A DNA stretch of 64,000 nt from Cnuella takakiae (lineage in GTDB: Bacteria > Bacteroidota > Bacteroidia > Chitinophagales > Chitinophagaceae), in contig NZ_MTFE01000010.1 in NCBI RefSeq assembly GCF_001953305.1, positions 3,156,800 to 3,220,799 of the forward strand, in the 5' to 3' direction. Made by a program: the position numbers and the translations under genes. This document shows, one piece after another, positions 25,250-35,013 of the stretch (position 1 is the first letter of the stretch; the number at the start of each line of letters is the position of its first letter). The notes beneath the pieces are model-generated. The model saw nothing but the letters and a program-made list of their open reading frames with translations. It did no database searches and was not told the DNA's origin.

Positions 25250-26515
25250 ATGAATATTTTGCTCCGGCAGGCCCTTATTCTGGATCCTGCATCCGTTTTT
25301 CACCAGCAACATACCGACCTTCACATTCGTGATGGCATCATCCAGGCTATTGGAAATGATCTTGCAATCAGCAATGCAACAATCGTTGATTTACCCGGTC
25401 TTTGCGTGTCTACGGGTTTTACTGATATCTTCACCAGTCTTTGCGACCCGGGTTATGAACACAAGGAAACCCTGCAAACAGGTGCTGCTGCGGCGGCCGC
25501 TGGTGGGTACACCGATATCTTTTCCCTGCCCAATACCCAACCCGCCGTGCACAATCGTGCAGCGGTAGAGTACCTGGTACAGGGCGCCCGATTCCTGCCG
25601 GTGTCTGTGCATCCCATAGGAGCTGTAACCAAAAATATTGAGGGCAAAGAGCTTTCTGAAATGTATGATATGCGCAACAGCGGCGCCCTCGCTTTTGGCG
25701 ATGGCACCAGCGCCATACAACCCTCGGGCATCCTGTTGAAAGCGTTGCAATACCTTAAAGCTATTGATGCAGTTTTGATTCAGGTGCCGGATGATAAATC
25801 CATATCTGCACATGGCCTGATGAATGAAAGCGTGGTGTCTACCCAAATGGGACTTGCAGGCAAACCCGCCATTGCTGAAGAACTGATGATCAGCCGCGAT
25901 ATTAAACTGGTAAGGTATACTGGTGGTAAAATTCATTTTACCGGTATCAGTACCGCCAAAAGCCTCCACCTGGTTCGCAAGGCAAAAGAAGAAGGTCTTG
26001 CAGTAACCTGTTCCGTCACGCCGTACCATCTTTATTTTACCGAAGAGGACCTGCAGGGTTATGATACCAACCTAAAGGTTAACCCGCCCATACGGAGCGC
26101 TGCCGACCGGGATGCATTGCGCCAGGGTGTATTGGATGGAAGTATCGATTGTATTGCTTCGCATCACCAACCCCACGAAAAGGATAGCAAGATCGTGGAG
26201 TTTGAATATGCCCGCAATGGTATGACCAGCCTAGAAACCGCATTTGGAGTTGTGCGTACTGCTGTTCCTGATATTACTGCAACAAGGCTCGCGGAGCTTT
26301 TCAGCACCAACGCAAGGGAGATATTTGGACTGCAACGTGCTGGCATAACCGAAAACGCACCTGCTTCCCTAACCCTGTTTCAGATGGATGCAGTATGGCA
26401 GGTAAACGTATCGGACACCCGCTCCAAATCGGTAAACACCCCTTTTCATGGCCAGAGCCTTAAGGGTAAAATCGCGGGCATTATCAACAAGGGACAAATC
26501 ATTTTAAATAAATAA
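25250..26515 (+). CDS. Dihydroorotase homologue, probably non-catalytic
   Basis: 421-aa protein of the amidohydrolase/dihydroorotase family (PyrC class of the multifunctional type). The fold signature is kept (GFTDIFTSLCDPGYEHKET, GGYTDIFSLPNTQP, GALAFGDG). The active site is not: the metal HxH after DI is F61-x-S63, the substrate Arg is C65, the usual HxxH near KIHFTGIST lacks the second His (G232), PHHL is PYHL, and the catalytic Asp of TDHAPH is His305 (SHHQPH). It should therefore not hydrolyse dihydroorotate, and resembles PyrC'-type structural partners of aspartate carbamoyltransferase. It heads an operon with a DUF4199 protein (5 bases downstream) and two glycosyltransferases. Confidence 0.88.
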   Translation: MNILLRQALILDPASVFHQQHTDLHIRDGIIQAIGNDLAISNATIVDLPGLCVSTGFTDIFTSLCDPGYEHKETLQTGAAAAAAGGYTDIFSLPNTQPAVHNRAAVEYLVQGARFLPVSVHPIGAVTKNIEGKELSEMYDMRNSGALAFGDGTSAIQPSGILLKALQYLKAIDAVLIQVPDDKSISAHGLMNESVVSTQMGLAGKPAIAEELMISRDIKLVRYTGGKIHFTGISTAKSLHLVRKAKEEGLAVTCSVTPYHLYFTEEDLQGYDTNLKVNPPIRSAADRDALRQGVLDGSIDCIASHHQPHEKDSKIVEFEYARNGMTSLETAFGVVRTAVPDITATRLAELFSTNAREIFGLQRAGITENAPASLTLFQMDAVWQVNVSDTRSKSVNTPFHGQSLKGKIAGIINKGQIILNK

Positions 26516-26520
26516 AATTC

Positions 26521-27042
26521 ATGCAAGAACAAAAACCAATTACCCATGTTCAGGGAGGATTGATCATCGCAGGTATCCTGGTGGTGGCATCTACCATTAT
26601 CCAGTTCATGAATTTGTCCAATAACCCCGGTGCAGGGCTCATCCAACCGGTGGTAATTATCCTTGGCCTGCTCCTGCTGATACGCGCTTATGGCAAAGCC
26701 AACAACTACACCCTGAGTTTTGGAAACCTCTTTGCCTATGGTTTTAAATCAACGGCTGTATTTACGATTATCTCCATTGCTTTTTCGGTGATCTTCCTGC
26801 TGCTTTTTCCCGACCTGAAGGAAAAGAGTTTTGAAATGGCCCGCCAGCAGATGGAGGACAATCCCAAACTCACCGAAGAGCAGATCGACCAGGCTATTGA
26901 AATTTCCAGAAAGTTCTTTTGGGTAGGCATTGTGGGTGGTTCCATGATCTTCATGATCATCCTGGGTGCCATTGGTTCCCTGATTGGCGCTGCCGCAACA
27001 AAAAAGCAACCCAACAATCCTTTTATCCAAGAAACGCACTAA
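26521..27042 (+). CDS. DUF4199 membrane protein
   Basis: 173-aa inner-membrane protein matching the DUF4199 pattern common in Bacteroidota. Four hydrophobic segments lie at about residues 14-33, 38-58, 67-96 and 138-160. A Gln/Glu-rich helix between the third and fourth (about 97-128) probably faces the cytoplasm. Function unknown. It lies 5 bases after the dihydroorotase homologue, and its stop overlaps the start of the GT2 gene as TAATG, so the three are translated together. Confidence 0.9.
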   Translation: MQEQKPITHVQGGLIIAGILVVASTIIQFMNLSNNPGAGLIQPVVIILGLLLLIRAYGKANNYTLSFGNLFAYGFKSTAVFTIISIAFSVIFLLLFPDLKEKSFEMARQQMEDNPKLTEEQIDQAIEISRKFFWVGIVGGSMIFMIILGAIGSLIGAAATKKQPNNPFIQETH

Positions 27043-27980
27043 TGGATTTATCAATCGTCGTTCCGCTTTTCAACGAAGAAGAGTCGCTGCCCGAACTTTG
27101 TGCCTGGATACGCCGTGTGTGTGCCCACCAGTATAGCTATGAAGTGATCCTGGTGGATGATGGCAGTACCGATGACTCGTGGGAAGTGGTGCAACGCCTG
27201 CGTGTTGAAGACGCTGCCGTAAAAGGCATCCGTTTCCAGCGCAATTATGGCAAATCGGCTGCCCTCAATGAGGGCTTCAAGGCTGCACAGGGCGATGTGG
27301 TGATTACCATGGACGCCGACCTGCAGGACTCGCCTGATGAAATACCCGCGCTGTACTACATGATCATGGTGGAGCGCTACGACCTCGTGAGTGGCTGGAA
27401 GAAGAAGCGTTACGATAATACCCTGACGAAAAATATCCCTTCCAAATTCTTCAATGCAGTTACCCGCAAGGTTTCTAAAATACACCTTCATGATTTCAAC
27501 TGCGGACTGAAGGCTTACCGCAAAAAGGTGGTAAAAAGCATTGAAGTGTATGGCGAAATGCACCGCTATATACCAGTGTTGGCTAAATGGGCGGGCTTCC
27601 GGAAAATTGGTGAAAAAGTGGTGGAGCACCGTGCCCGGAAGTACGGTATAACCAAGTTTGGCTGGGAGCGTTTTGTAAACGGTTTCCTCGACCTGCTTTC
27701 CATCACCTTTGTAGGCAAGTTTTCCAAAAGGCCAATGCATTTTTTCGGCCTATGGGGTACCCTGTTTTTCCTGGTTGGTTTTTTCAGCGCACTGTACCTC
27801 ATCATTGCAAAAATTTTCAATGATGAAGTGTGGGTAACCAACCGACCTGCATTTTACCTGGCACTCACTTCCCTGGTGATTGGAATGCAGCTTTTCCTGG
27901 CAGGCTTTATCTCCGAGCTGGTAACCCGTAATGCACCCGGCCGTAATACTTACCTGATTGAAGAAAAGACCGGGTTGTGA
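27042..27980 (+). CDS. Family 2 glycosyltransferase (DPM1/GtrB-like)
   Basis: 312-aa membrane-bound GT-A glycosyltransferase. Catalytic motifs are IVVPLFNEEESL at the N-terminus, DDGSTDDSW for nucleotide-sugar binding, MDADLQDSPDEI carrying the DxD region, and a GLKAYRKKV acceptor segment. Two C-terminal membrane helices (about 225-255 and 265-295) are typical of polyprenyl-phosphate glycosyltransferases such as GtrB/ArnC. It probably loads a sugar onto undecaprenyl phosphate for glycan modification. The start is the ATG overlapping the DUF4199 stop; the longer frame runs inside that gene. The stop overlaps the next gene's GTG. Confidence 0.94.
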   Translation: MDLSIVVPLFNEEESLPELCAWIRRVCAHQYSYEVILVDDGSTDDSWEVVQRLRVEDAAVKGIRFQRNYGKSAALNEGFKAAQGDVVITMDADLQDSPDEIPALYYMIMVERYDLVSGWKKKRYDNTLTKNIPSKFFNAVTRKVSKIHLHDFNCGLKAYRKKVVKSIEVYGEMHRYIPVLAKWAGFRKIGEKVVEHRARKYGITKFGWERFVNGFLDLLSITFVGKFSKRPMHFFGLWGTLFFLVGFFSALYLIIAKIFNDEVWVTNRPAFYLALTSLVIGMQLFLAGFISELVTRNAPGRNTYLIEEKTGL

Positions 27981-29119
27981 GCAAGCGTATTATCATCCTG
28001 GGACCTGCGCACCCTTTGCGTGGTGGCATTGCCGCTTTCAACGAAAGGCTGGCAAAAGCCTTCACGGCTGAAGGGCATAGCTGTACCATCGTTTCGTTCA
28101 AATACCAGTACCCGGAATTTCTTTTTCCGGGCAAAACACAATACAGCAAAAGCCCGGCACCTGTAGGTGTTGATATAAAGCCACTGGTACATTCGCTCAA
28201 TCCGCTCAATTGGGTGCGCACGGCACAATGGATTGCTGCACAAAAACCTGATATTATTCTGGTTCGTTTCTGGTTGCCCCTCATGGCGCCTGCCTTGGGA
28301 AGTATCTTGAGATTGGCTACCCGCAACAAAAAGACCCGCGTGGTATGCCTGGCTGATAATGTGCTGCCCCACGAAAAGCGTCCGGGAGATGGTCCTTTTA
28401 CCCGCTACTTGTTTCAAGCCTGTGCTGCTTTTCTGGTGATGAGCGAAAAGGTGCGCAAGGACCTGCTACAGTTCAATACCACCAAGCCGGTAACCCTCCT
28501 GCCCCACCCTTTATACGACCATTTTGGCGCACCTGTGGGCAAAAAGGAAGCCCGTGCACATCTTTCTATTCCACCAAGCGACAAGCTGGTCCTGTTTTTT
28601 GGCTTTATCAGGAAATACAAGGGGCTTGACCTGCTGTTGGAAGCTATGGCAGATGAACGGGTAAAAGCTGCCGGTATCCGCCTGCTGATTGCCGGTGAGT
28701 TTTACGAAGAGGAAGCCCCCTACCGTGAGCAGATCCTACGGCTTCAATTGCAGGAAAGGGTGTTGCTCCACAATGATTTTATTCCTGATGAAGCGGTGAA
28801 ATATTATTTGTGTGCCGCCGATTGCGTGGTACAACCTTACCGCAACGCTACCCAAAGTGGCGTTACACCACTCGCCTATCATTTTGAAAAGCCGATGGTG
28901 GTGACCAATGTAGGGGGGCTGCCCGACCTTGTGCCCCATGAAAAGGTTGGGTTGGTGACAGCACCTGAACCAAAGGCAATTGCTGATGGCTTGCTTCGGT
29001 TTTATGCGTTGGGTGCTGATCATTTTGCTCCTTTTATCAAAGAGGAAAAGCAAAAGTATTCCTGGGAGCGGATGGTACAGGCTATCATAGACTTGGCTGC
29101 AGTTTCCGTAAAAAGCTAG
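27977..29119 (+). CDS. Family 4 glycosyltransferase (GT-B)
   Basis: 380-aa GT-B glycosyltransferase of the GT4 type. The N-terminal GPAHPLRGGIAAFNERLAKA is the acceptor-side opening loop. The C-terminal donor domain has LVLFFGFIRKYKGLDLLLEA and the EX7E-like region ending HFEKPMVVTNVGGLPDLV. Start is GTG, overlapping the GT2 stop as GTGA, so translation is coupled. With the upstream polyprenyl-type GT2 it likely builds a cell-surface glycan; donor and acceptor are unknown. Confidence 0.93.
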   Translation: MSKRIIILGPAHPLRGGIAAFNERLAKAFTAEGHSCTIVSFKYQYPEFLFPGKTQYSKSPAPVGVDIKPLVHSLNPLNWVRTAQWIAAQKPDIILVRFWLPLMAPALGSILRLATRNKKTRVVCLADNVLPHEKRPGDGPFTRYLFQACAAFLVMSEKVRKDLLQFNTTKPVTLLPHPLYDHFGAPVGKKEARAHLSIPPSDKLVLFFGFIRKYKGLDLLLEAMADERVKAAGIRLLIAGEFYEEEAPYREQILRLQLQERVLLHNDFIPDEAVKYYLCAADCVVQPYRNATQSGVTPLAYHFEKPMVVTNVGGLPDLVPHEKVGLVTAPEPKAIADGLLRFYALGADHFAPFIKEEKQKYSWERMVQAIIDLAAVSVKS

Positions 29120-29237
29120 TTTTCCAGGGTAGCTGCGCTTCCTCGCCTTAACCCTACACTGGTGTACTAATCGGTGCCGCTAATCTTAGGATAACCTTTG
29201 AACATAATATCCCAACTTCGTTATCCGTTTCAAGCCT

Positions 29238-30206
29238 ATGATCCGCAAACTCCTTTTTATATTCAGTTTTTTTGCTGCCGCTTTGCAGGTGGAGGCACAG
29301 CCAGCTTTGTCGGCCCAACAAAGGCAGGTGCTTCGTGCTAAAGAAGACAGCCTGAAAACCCTTGCCAAAAGCCTGATCGTTGACTCGCTCACTGCTGGCC
29401 GGATGCGTAACGACAGCCTTTTTGTCCGGACCCTTATCCGGAGCCTGCAGGTTAAGCATTCATTTTTCTATCCTTTCGATTCCGTGCAGGGTATCGGGAA
29501 AGTTTATGCACCGGATAGCAGTTTCCGCATTTTCAGCTGGACCCTTTCTTTTGATGATTTCTATTCGCGTCAGCGGGCAGCCATTCAATTCCGTACTCCC
29601 GATGGATCGCTGAAGTTGGTGCCCTTGCGCGACTACTCTGAGTTTACTGAAAAGCCACACGATTCGCTCCGGACTAAAGACAATTGGATTGGTGCGGTGT
29701 ATTACAACATCATTAAAACAGCGCACAACGGTAAGCCTTATTATACCTTGTTTGGTTTTGACGACAACAATGTACGCTCCAATAAGAAGTGGATTGATGT
29801 AATGCACCTCGATGAAAAGGGCATGCCTGTTTTTGGCGGTGCACCATTCAGTTTTGAACGCGACAGTGCCAAGCGGGCGCCCCAGCAACGGTACAGCATT
29901 GAATACAAAAAAGAAGCAAGCGCATTGGTGAACTACGACCCCGACCTGAATGTCATCCTGGTAGATCACCTTGTTTCAGAGTCGGAAGAGGATGATAAAC
30001 CCTACACCTTTATTCCGGATGGCGACTATGAAGGGTTTAAATGGGAAAATGGAAAATGGGTGCACATCAATAAAGTATTTACCGAAAAGCTACTGGATGG
30101 GCAGGCACCGGTTCCCGATCCAATCCTTGATGCCGGCGGTAACCGCAACGATGCCAAATTGCAGCAGCAGTCGGAGAAAAATAAGGTAAGGAAAGGGAAG
30201 CAGTAA
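29238..30206 (+). CDS. Secreted protein of unknown function
   Basis: 322-aa protein with a signal peptide (MIRKLLFIFSFFAAALQVEAQ cut near residue 20-21). The mature part begins with a charged helix (SAQQRQVLRAKEDSLKTLAK), then a mixed domain of about 180 residues with many aromatics, ending in a disordered Lys/Gln tail. It is a conserved Bacteroidota hypothetical. I recognise no catalytic motif. It lies 118 bases downstream of the GT4 gene, so cotranscription is possible but not certain. Confidence 0.85.
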   Translation: MIRKLLFIFSFFAAALQVEAQPALSAQQRQVLRAKEDSLKTLAKSLIVDSLTAGRMRNDSLFVRTLIRSLQVKHSFFYPFDSVQGIGKVYAPDSSFRIFSWTLSFDDFYSRQRAAIQFRTPDGSLKLVPLRDYSEFTEKPHDSLRTKDNWIGAVYYNIIKTAHNGKPYYTLFGFDDNNVRSNKKWIDVMHLDEKGMPVFGGAPFSFERDSAKRAPQQRYSIEYKKEASALVNYDPDLNVILVDHLVSESEEDDKPYTFIPDGDYEGFKWENGKWVHINKVFTEKLLDGQAPVPDPILDAGGNRNDAKLQQQSEKNKVRKGKQ

Positions 30207-30380
30207 CCTGCTTCGTTAATAGATATTGGGTATTGGCGATTAGTGATTGGAGCATAGTGAACGCTTGTTTTAAATGCCTAATTGTAAAAAGCTTATTGTA
30301 CGCATCTTACTGTTTCCAAAGAGCAACCTCTACTTCGCTATAGTTTTAAAAGGCTAAAACGGTCGAAAACACTGCAACTA

Positions 30381-30428
30381 CCATAAACAACAAAGGCCAG
30401 GATCACTCCTGGCCTTTGTTGTTTATGG
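30381..30428. terminator. Very long perfect hairpin, terminator of lepA
   Basis: Perfect 22-bp inverted repeat (30381-30402 with 30407-30428) with a TCAC loop. It lies 14 bases after the lepA stop on the minus strand, and on the plus strand follows the secreted protein gene. The left arm is A-rich and the right arm T-rich, so both strands can use it. Confidence 0.85.
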
Positions 30429-30442
30429 TATACTAGATAATT

Positions 30443-32233
30443 CTAATCATCCAACTTCAGTACAGCGAGGAAGGCCTCCTGTGGTACTTCAACGTTACCG
30501 ATCTGGCGCATCCGCTTCTTACCTTCTTTCTGCTTTTCCAGCAGTTTGCGTTTACGGCTGATATCACCACCATAACATTTGGCGGTAACGTCTTTACGCA
30601 TGGCGGAAATGTTTTCCCTGGCAACGATCTTGGCGCCAATGGCAGCCTGGATCGCAATCTGGAACTGCTGACGGGGCAACAACTCTTTCAGTTTTTCGCA
30701 CAGCTTGCGGCCAAATTCATGAGCGCGGCTGCGGTGAATCAACGCACTGAGGGCATCTACCTTTTCGTTGTTCAGCAGGATATCCATCTTCACGATATCT
30801 GCATCGCGGTAACCAATGGGGTTATAATCGAAAGAAGCATATCCCCGGGTCTGGCTTTTCAGCTTATCGTAAAAATCAAATACGATTTCAGTGAGTGGCA
30901 TTTCAAAAATCAACTCAACGCGGCTTGGGGTAAGATAGCTTTGGTTGATCAGAATACCACGTTTACCCAGGCAAAGGGTCATGATATTGCCAATATAATC
31001 TGGCTTGGTTATGATCTGGGCCCTGATAAATGGTTCTTCAATGCGGTCTGTCCGCACAGGATCCGGCATTTCGGCAGGGTTGTTTACAATCACCTTTTCG
31101 CCCTTAGTGGTATAAGCGATAAAGCTTACGTTGGGTACCGTAGTAATTACGGTTTGGTTGAACTCCCGCTCCAGGCGCTCCTGGATGATTTCCATATGCA
31201 GCAATCCAAGGAAACCGCATCGGAAACCAAAGCCAAGTGCCTGGGAAGTTTCCAGTTCGAAAGTGAGGGAAGCATCGTTCAGCTGGAGCTTTTCCATGCA
31301 GTCGCGCAGTTCCTCAAATTCATCGGTGTTTACCGGGAAGATACCCGCAAACACCATTGGCTTTACCTCCTGGAAACCTGTGATGGGCTCCTTGGTGGGG
31401 TTCAATGCATTGGTGATGGTATCACCTACTTTTACTTCCTTGGCGTTTTTAATACCAGTGATGAGGTAACCTACATCGCCTGCACCTACTTCTTTCTTTA
31501 CTTCAAGACCAAGTTTCAAAATGCCAATTTCATCAGCATCATACACCTGGCCGGTAGAAACAAATTGTACTTTATCACCTTTACGGAGGGTGCCGTTCAA
31601 TACACGGAAGTAAACGATAATACCACGGAAAGAATTGAAAACCGAATCAAATACCAGGGCCTGCAACGGATCGGTAGGATTGCCTTTCGGGGCAGGAATA
31701 CGCTCCACAATGGCTTCCAGGATGCCTTCAATGCCCAGGCCGGTACGGCCTGAAGCTAAAAGGATATCTTCGGGTTTGCAACCAATAAGATCGATAATCT
31801 GGTCCTTTACCTCTTCAATCATGGCACCGTCCATGTCAATCTTGTTGATTACAGGAATGATCTCCAGATCATTTTCGATGGCCAGGTAAAGGTTTGAAAT
31901 GGTTTGTGCCTGGATGCCCTGTGCGGCATCTACCAGCAGCAGTGCGCCCTCACAGGCAGCAAGAGCCCGGCTCACTTCATAGCTGAAGTCAACGTGGCCA
32001 GGCGTATCAATAAGGTTGAGGGTATATTGTTCCCCCTTGTGGATATGGTTGATCTGGATGGCGTGACTCTTAATGGTGATCCCTTTTTCTCTTTCCAGGT
32101 CCATATCGTCAAGCACCTGGTCCATCATCTGCCTTTCGGAAATGGTGTTGGTGGATTGCAACAATCGGTCGGCCAGGGTACTCTTACCATGGTCGATATG
32201 GGCAATGATGCAAAAATTCCGGATATGCTTCAT
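30443..32233 (-). CDS. lepA: Elongation factor 4 (LepA)
   Basis: 596-aa translational GTPase that back-translocates or remodels stalled ribosomes. G1 [15 protein letters not shown]2 RGITI-type region [11 protein letters not shown]3 DTPGHVDF and G4 NKIDM are intact. Domains II, III, the LepA-specific V and the C-terminal domain ([20 protein letters not shown]) follow in normal order, and the length is standard. A TAGCTTTG promoter element lies 29 bases before the start, and the 22-bp hairpin follows the stop. Confidence 0.98.
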   Translation of the reverse strand: MKHIRNFCIIAHIDHGKSTLADRLLQSTNTISERQMMDQVLDDMDLEREKGITIKSHAIQINHIHKGEQYTLNLIDTPGHVDFSYEVSRALAACEGALLLVDAAQGIQAQTISNLYLAIENDLEIIPVINKIDMDGAMIEEVKDQIIDLIGCKPEDILLASGRTGLGIEGILEAIVERIPAPKGNPTDPLQALVFDSVFNSFRGIIVYFRVLNGTLRKGDKVQFVSTGQVYDADEIGILKLGLEVKKEVGAGDVGYLITGIKNAKEVKVGDTITNALNPTKEPITGFQEVKPMVFAGIFPVNTDEFEELRDCMEKLQLNDASLTFELETSQALGFGFRCGFLGLLHMEIIQERLEREFNQTVITTVPNVSFIAYTTKGEKVIVNNPAEMPDPVRTDRIEEPFIRAQIITKPDYIGNIMTLCLGKRGILINQSYLTPSRVELIFEMPLTEIVFDFYDKLKSQTRGYASFDYNPIGYRDADIVKMDILLNNEKVDALSALIHRSRAHEFGRKLCEKLKELLPRQQFQIAIQAAIGAKIVARENISAMRKDVTAKCYGGDISRKRKLLEKQKEGKKRMRQIGNVEVPQEAFLAVLKLDD

Positions 32234-32262
32234 GTAGCTGTTTATGCGCTTTTAAGAACGGG

Positions 32263-32270
32263 CAAAGCTA
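32263..32270 (-). promoter_or_regulatory. Promoter -7 element for lepA
   Basis: Minus-strand TAGCTTTG, exact TAnnTTTG match, 29 bases before the lepA ATG. Confidence 0.6.
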
Positions 32271-32508
32271 CGAAAATAAGGGGAGTGCCCGCCGCTTGTT
32301 TTATAATTAACAGCAGCTTGCCGGACCTGATTTTTTGGTGGCGGAGCTCCGCCTAGCTGAAGAAAAAATAAGGGTAAATGAAAGGCTACTTGTTGGAAGT
32401 TTGCAATAGCATTTTGTAAAACAACCTACTTGCAAAACAAAGGTTCCTCTTTCTAACAGTAAGGCTTTTAGCAATCTCTTGTTGTATACCCTTCTTTCGC
32501 ACTTTCAA

Positions 32509-34407
32509 CTAGGGTTGAACAGTCGCATCTGAAGCACGGTGTGCTGCATCTATCAGGCTTTCTTCATCCCAGCCCCTTTCTATATCCTGCATGTTTTGCA
32601 CCATATCTGTTTGCAAAAGTTTTTCCAGTTCCTCTATTTTCTCCCGGGCAGAAAGAATGTATTCCTCTTCATCGCGGATGGCAGAAAGTTTACGCAGGTT
32701 GGCTTCGTCTTTTTTAAAAAACAAACTGGCGGCACGCTGGGCGGTATAAGCCCTGAACCCAAGGAAGCGCATCGCATCTACACCCACACGAAGGGAAGTA
32801 TCCATCGTTTCCCGGTAAATGTGGAGCATACCTGCATTCATCAGGTCGTAGGCATCGTAGCGATTGCTGGCCCTTACCAGCATCCGGAGGTTGGGAAAAT
32901 GCTTTTTGATTGTTTCAATCAGTTCGAGCCTTTTTTCGGAAGGCTCCAGGCAGATGATGATCAATTTTGCACTTTCGGCACCGGCAGCAGCCAGCAATTC
33001 ATGACGCGACGCATCGCCGTAGTATACTTTAAAACCCATACGGCGCAGCAACTCCACCCGGTCAGCATCGTTGTCGAGGATGGTCAGGCCAATTTTGTGT
33101 GCCCTTAAAAAGCGTCCAACGGTATTCCCAAAATGTCCGAAGCCTGCAATGATCACCTGGTTGTGTTCATCGATGGCATCATCCTGCTGCCTGGCAGATG
33201 CATTTGCTGGTTGCAGTCTTTTTGCAAGCAGGTGCTCATGAACCAAAAGCGCCAAAGGCGTTAGTGCCATGCTTAGTGCTACAACAGCTACCATCAGGCT
33301 GGTGAGTTCCTGCGGCAAGATGCCATGCTGGTTGGTAAAAGTGAGCAGCACAAAAGCAAACTCACCTACCTGGCTAAGGCCAAAAGCAAAAAGGAACCGG
33401 TCGTTCAGGGATAGTTTTGCACTGCGGCCAAGCAGGTATAACACCACCGCTTTTGCTGCCATTACGCCCAGCACCAGCCCGCCAATAATAAGGGGTTGTG
33501 CTGCCACGAGCGTAAAATTGATAGAAGCACCAACGGCTATAAAGAATAGCCCCAATAACAAACCCTTGAAGGGCTCCAGGTCACTTTCCAGTTCGTGGCG
33601 GTATTCACTGTTGGCCAAAACAACACCGGCCAGGAACGTGCCCAGTGCCGGGCTCAATCCTACCTGCATCATCAATACTGCAATGCCAATTACCAGCAAC
33701 AAAGCCGTGGCGGTAAATACTTCCCGCTGTCTTGTTTTGGCTACCAGCCGCAATAAGGGGCGCACCACAAAGCGACCTGCACCAATAATCAGGGCAACAG
33801 ACCCTAAAACCACAAGGGTTTGGAGCCATGCCGGTAATCCATCTACAAGGGTGCTGTGTTCATCGCCGGTAGCGTCACCCAGCGGGAGGTTTTGTAAAAG
33901 CGGGAACAATGCCAGCATTGGAATGACTGCGATATCCTGGAAGAGCAAAACCGAAAAAGAATGCCTGCCAACAGGTTGTTGCATCAGCCCTTTTTCCTGT
34001 AAGGTTTGCAAGACAATGGCCGTAGAGGAAAGCGAAAGTATCAGGCCCAAAGCAACAGCTTGCTGCCAGGGCAAACCCAAACCAAAACTGATACCTGCGA
34101 TGATTACTGCGGATAGCAAAACCTGCAAACCACCAAGGCCAATGATGGATTTGCGCAACCGCCACAGCAAAGCGGGTTCCAGCTCCAGGCCTATAAGGAA
34201 CAACATCATCACCACGCCAAATTCGGCTGCGTGCATGATATCGCCGCTATCATTGTGGATCAATCCCAATACTGCCGGACCGATGATAATACCTGCCAGC
34301 AGGTAACCCAGTACCGATCCCAAACCCAAACGTTTGGCAATAGGAACCATGATTACTGCAGCAGCCAGGAAAATCATTGCCTGGGTTAAAAATGTTTGTT
34401 GGTCCAT
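32509..34407 (-). CDS. CPA2 monovalent cation:proton antiporter (KefB/KefC type)
   Basis: 632-aa antiporter. About twelve membrane helices fill residues 1-385, with the Gly-rich LLIGLELEPALLWRLRK and LGTFLAGVVLANSEYRHELE regions characteristic of CPA2. A cytoplasmic RCK/TrkA-N domain follows (VIIAGFGHFGNTVGRFLRA, NAD-binding GxGxxG) and a helical tail ends it. In KefB/KefC this domain gates K+ efflux in response to glutathione adducts. The gene starts 3 bases after the stop of a flavodoxin-fold protein of the KefF/KefG kind, the expected ancillary partner, so the pair probably forms a K+/H+ stress-response system. Confidence 0.93.
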   Translation of the reverse strand: MDQQTFLTQAMIFLAAAVIMVPIAKRLGLGSVLGYLLAGIIIGPAVLGLIHNDSGDIMHAAEFGVVMMLFLIGLELEPALLWRLRKSIIGLGGLQVLLSAVIIAGISFGLGLPWQQAVALGLILSLSSTAIVLQTLQEKGLMQQPVGRHSFSVLLFQDIAVIPMLALFPLLQNLPLGDATGDEHSTLVDGLPAWLQTLVVLGSVALIIGAGRFVVRPLLRLVAKTRQREVFTATALLLVIGIAVLMMQVGLSPALGTFLAGVVLANSEYRHELESDLEPFKGLLLGLFFIAVGASINFTLVAAQPLIIGGLVLGVMAAKAVVLYLLGRSAKLSLNDRFLFAFGLSQVGEFAFVLLTFTNQHGILPQELTSLMVAVVALSMALTPLALLVHEHLLAKRLQPANASARQQDDAIDEHNQVIIAGFGHFGNTVGRFLRAHKIGLTILDNDADRVELLRRMGFKVYYGDASRHELLAAAGAESAKLIIICLEPSEKRLELIETIKKHFPNLRMLVRASNRYDAYDLMNAGMLHIYRETMDTSLRVGVDAMRFLGFRAYTAQRAASLFFKKDEANLRKLSAIRDEEEYILSAREKIEELEKLLQTDMVQNMQDIERGWDEESLIDAAHRASDATVQP

Positions 34408-34410
34408 GGC

Positions 34411-35013
34411 TTAGTGGGTTAAGATGCCTGAAGAGGTTAACTGGTCGTTCAGCAGTTCGGCACCGGGGTCGGTTGGTGCATTTCCTGCAGTGAGCAGGAT
34501 CAATGCCTGCCGGTACAGTGCAGCAAAGGTTTCGAGATCCTGTTGCTCCATCCTGTGGGTACCGGGTACAACGAAGGGCGGCAGGTAATCCATTTTGCAA
34601 AGCCGCACGCTTTGCTCAAATGGGGCCAGGAACTGCCGGTAGGTAAACCTGTTTCGTCCTTCCGGCGCATATACATGCCTGGGACCTCCGCTTGAAATGA
34701 TGTTCAGTGCTTTTTTCCCTTCCAGCATCCTGCCTTCACTGCCATAGGCCCAGCCATGCTCCAGCACCAGGTCCATCCATTGTTTGATGATGGCTGGTGC
34801 GCTGTACCAGTAAAAGGGATGTTGGAAAGCGATAATGTCGTGGGAAAGCAGCAATTGCTGTTCGGTTGCAATGTCAATATTGAAGTCGGGATAGGCTTCG
34901 TACAGGTCATGAAAGGTGACTTGTGGGATGCTTTTCAATTCCCTGATCAGTCTTTTGTGTATGCGCGATTTTTCCAGCGCAGGGTGTGCAAACAGGAGCA
35001 GTAAACGGGGCAT
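34411..35013 (-). CDS. KefF/KefG-like NAD(P)H quinone oxidoreductase
   Basis: 200-aa flavodoxin-2 fold protein. The N-terminal LLLFAHPALEKSRIHKRLI loop, FQHPFYWYSAPAIIKQWMD and the ISSGGPRHVYAPEGRN loop match the FMN-binding NAD(P)H:quinone oxidoreductase family that serves as ancillary subunit of Kef antiporters. It is the first gene of the pair and ends 3 bases before the antiporter start. By family knowledge it both reduces quinones and is required for full antiporter activity. Confidence 0.92.
   Translation of the reverse strand: MPRLLLLFAHPALEKSRIHKRLIRELKSIPQVTFHDLYEAYPDFNIDIATEQQLLLSHDIIAFQHPFYWYSAPAIIKQWMDLVLEHGWAYGSEGRMLEGKKALNIISSGGPRHVYAPEGRNRFTYRQFLAPFEQSVRLCKMDYLPPFVVPGTHRMEQQDLETFAALYRQALILLTAGNAPTDPGAELLNDQLTSSGILTH

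Noticed and set aside
30719-31753. 344-codon plus-strand frame over lepA
   Set aside because: Antisense shadow of lepA; no motif, and lepA is unmistakable.
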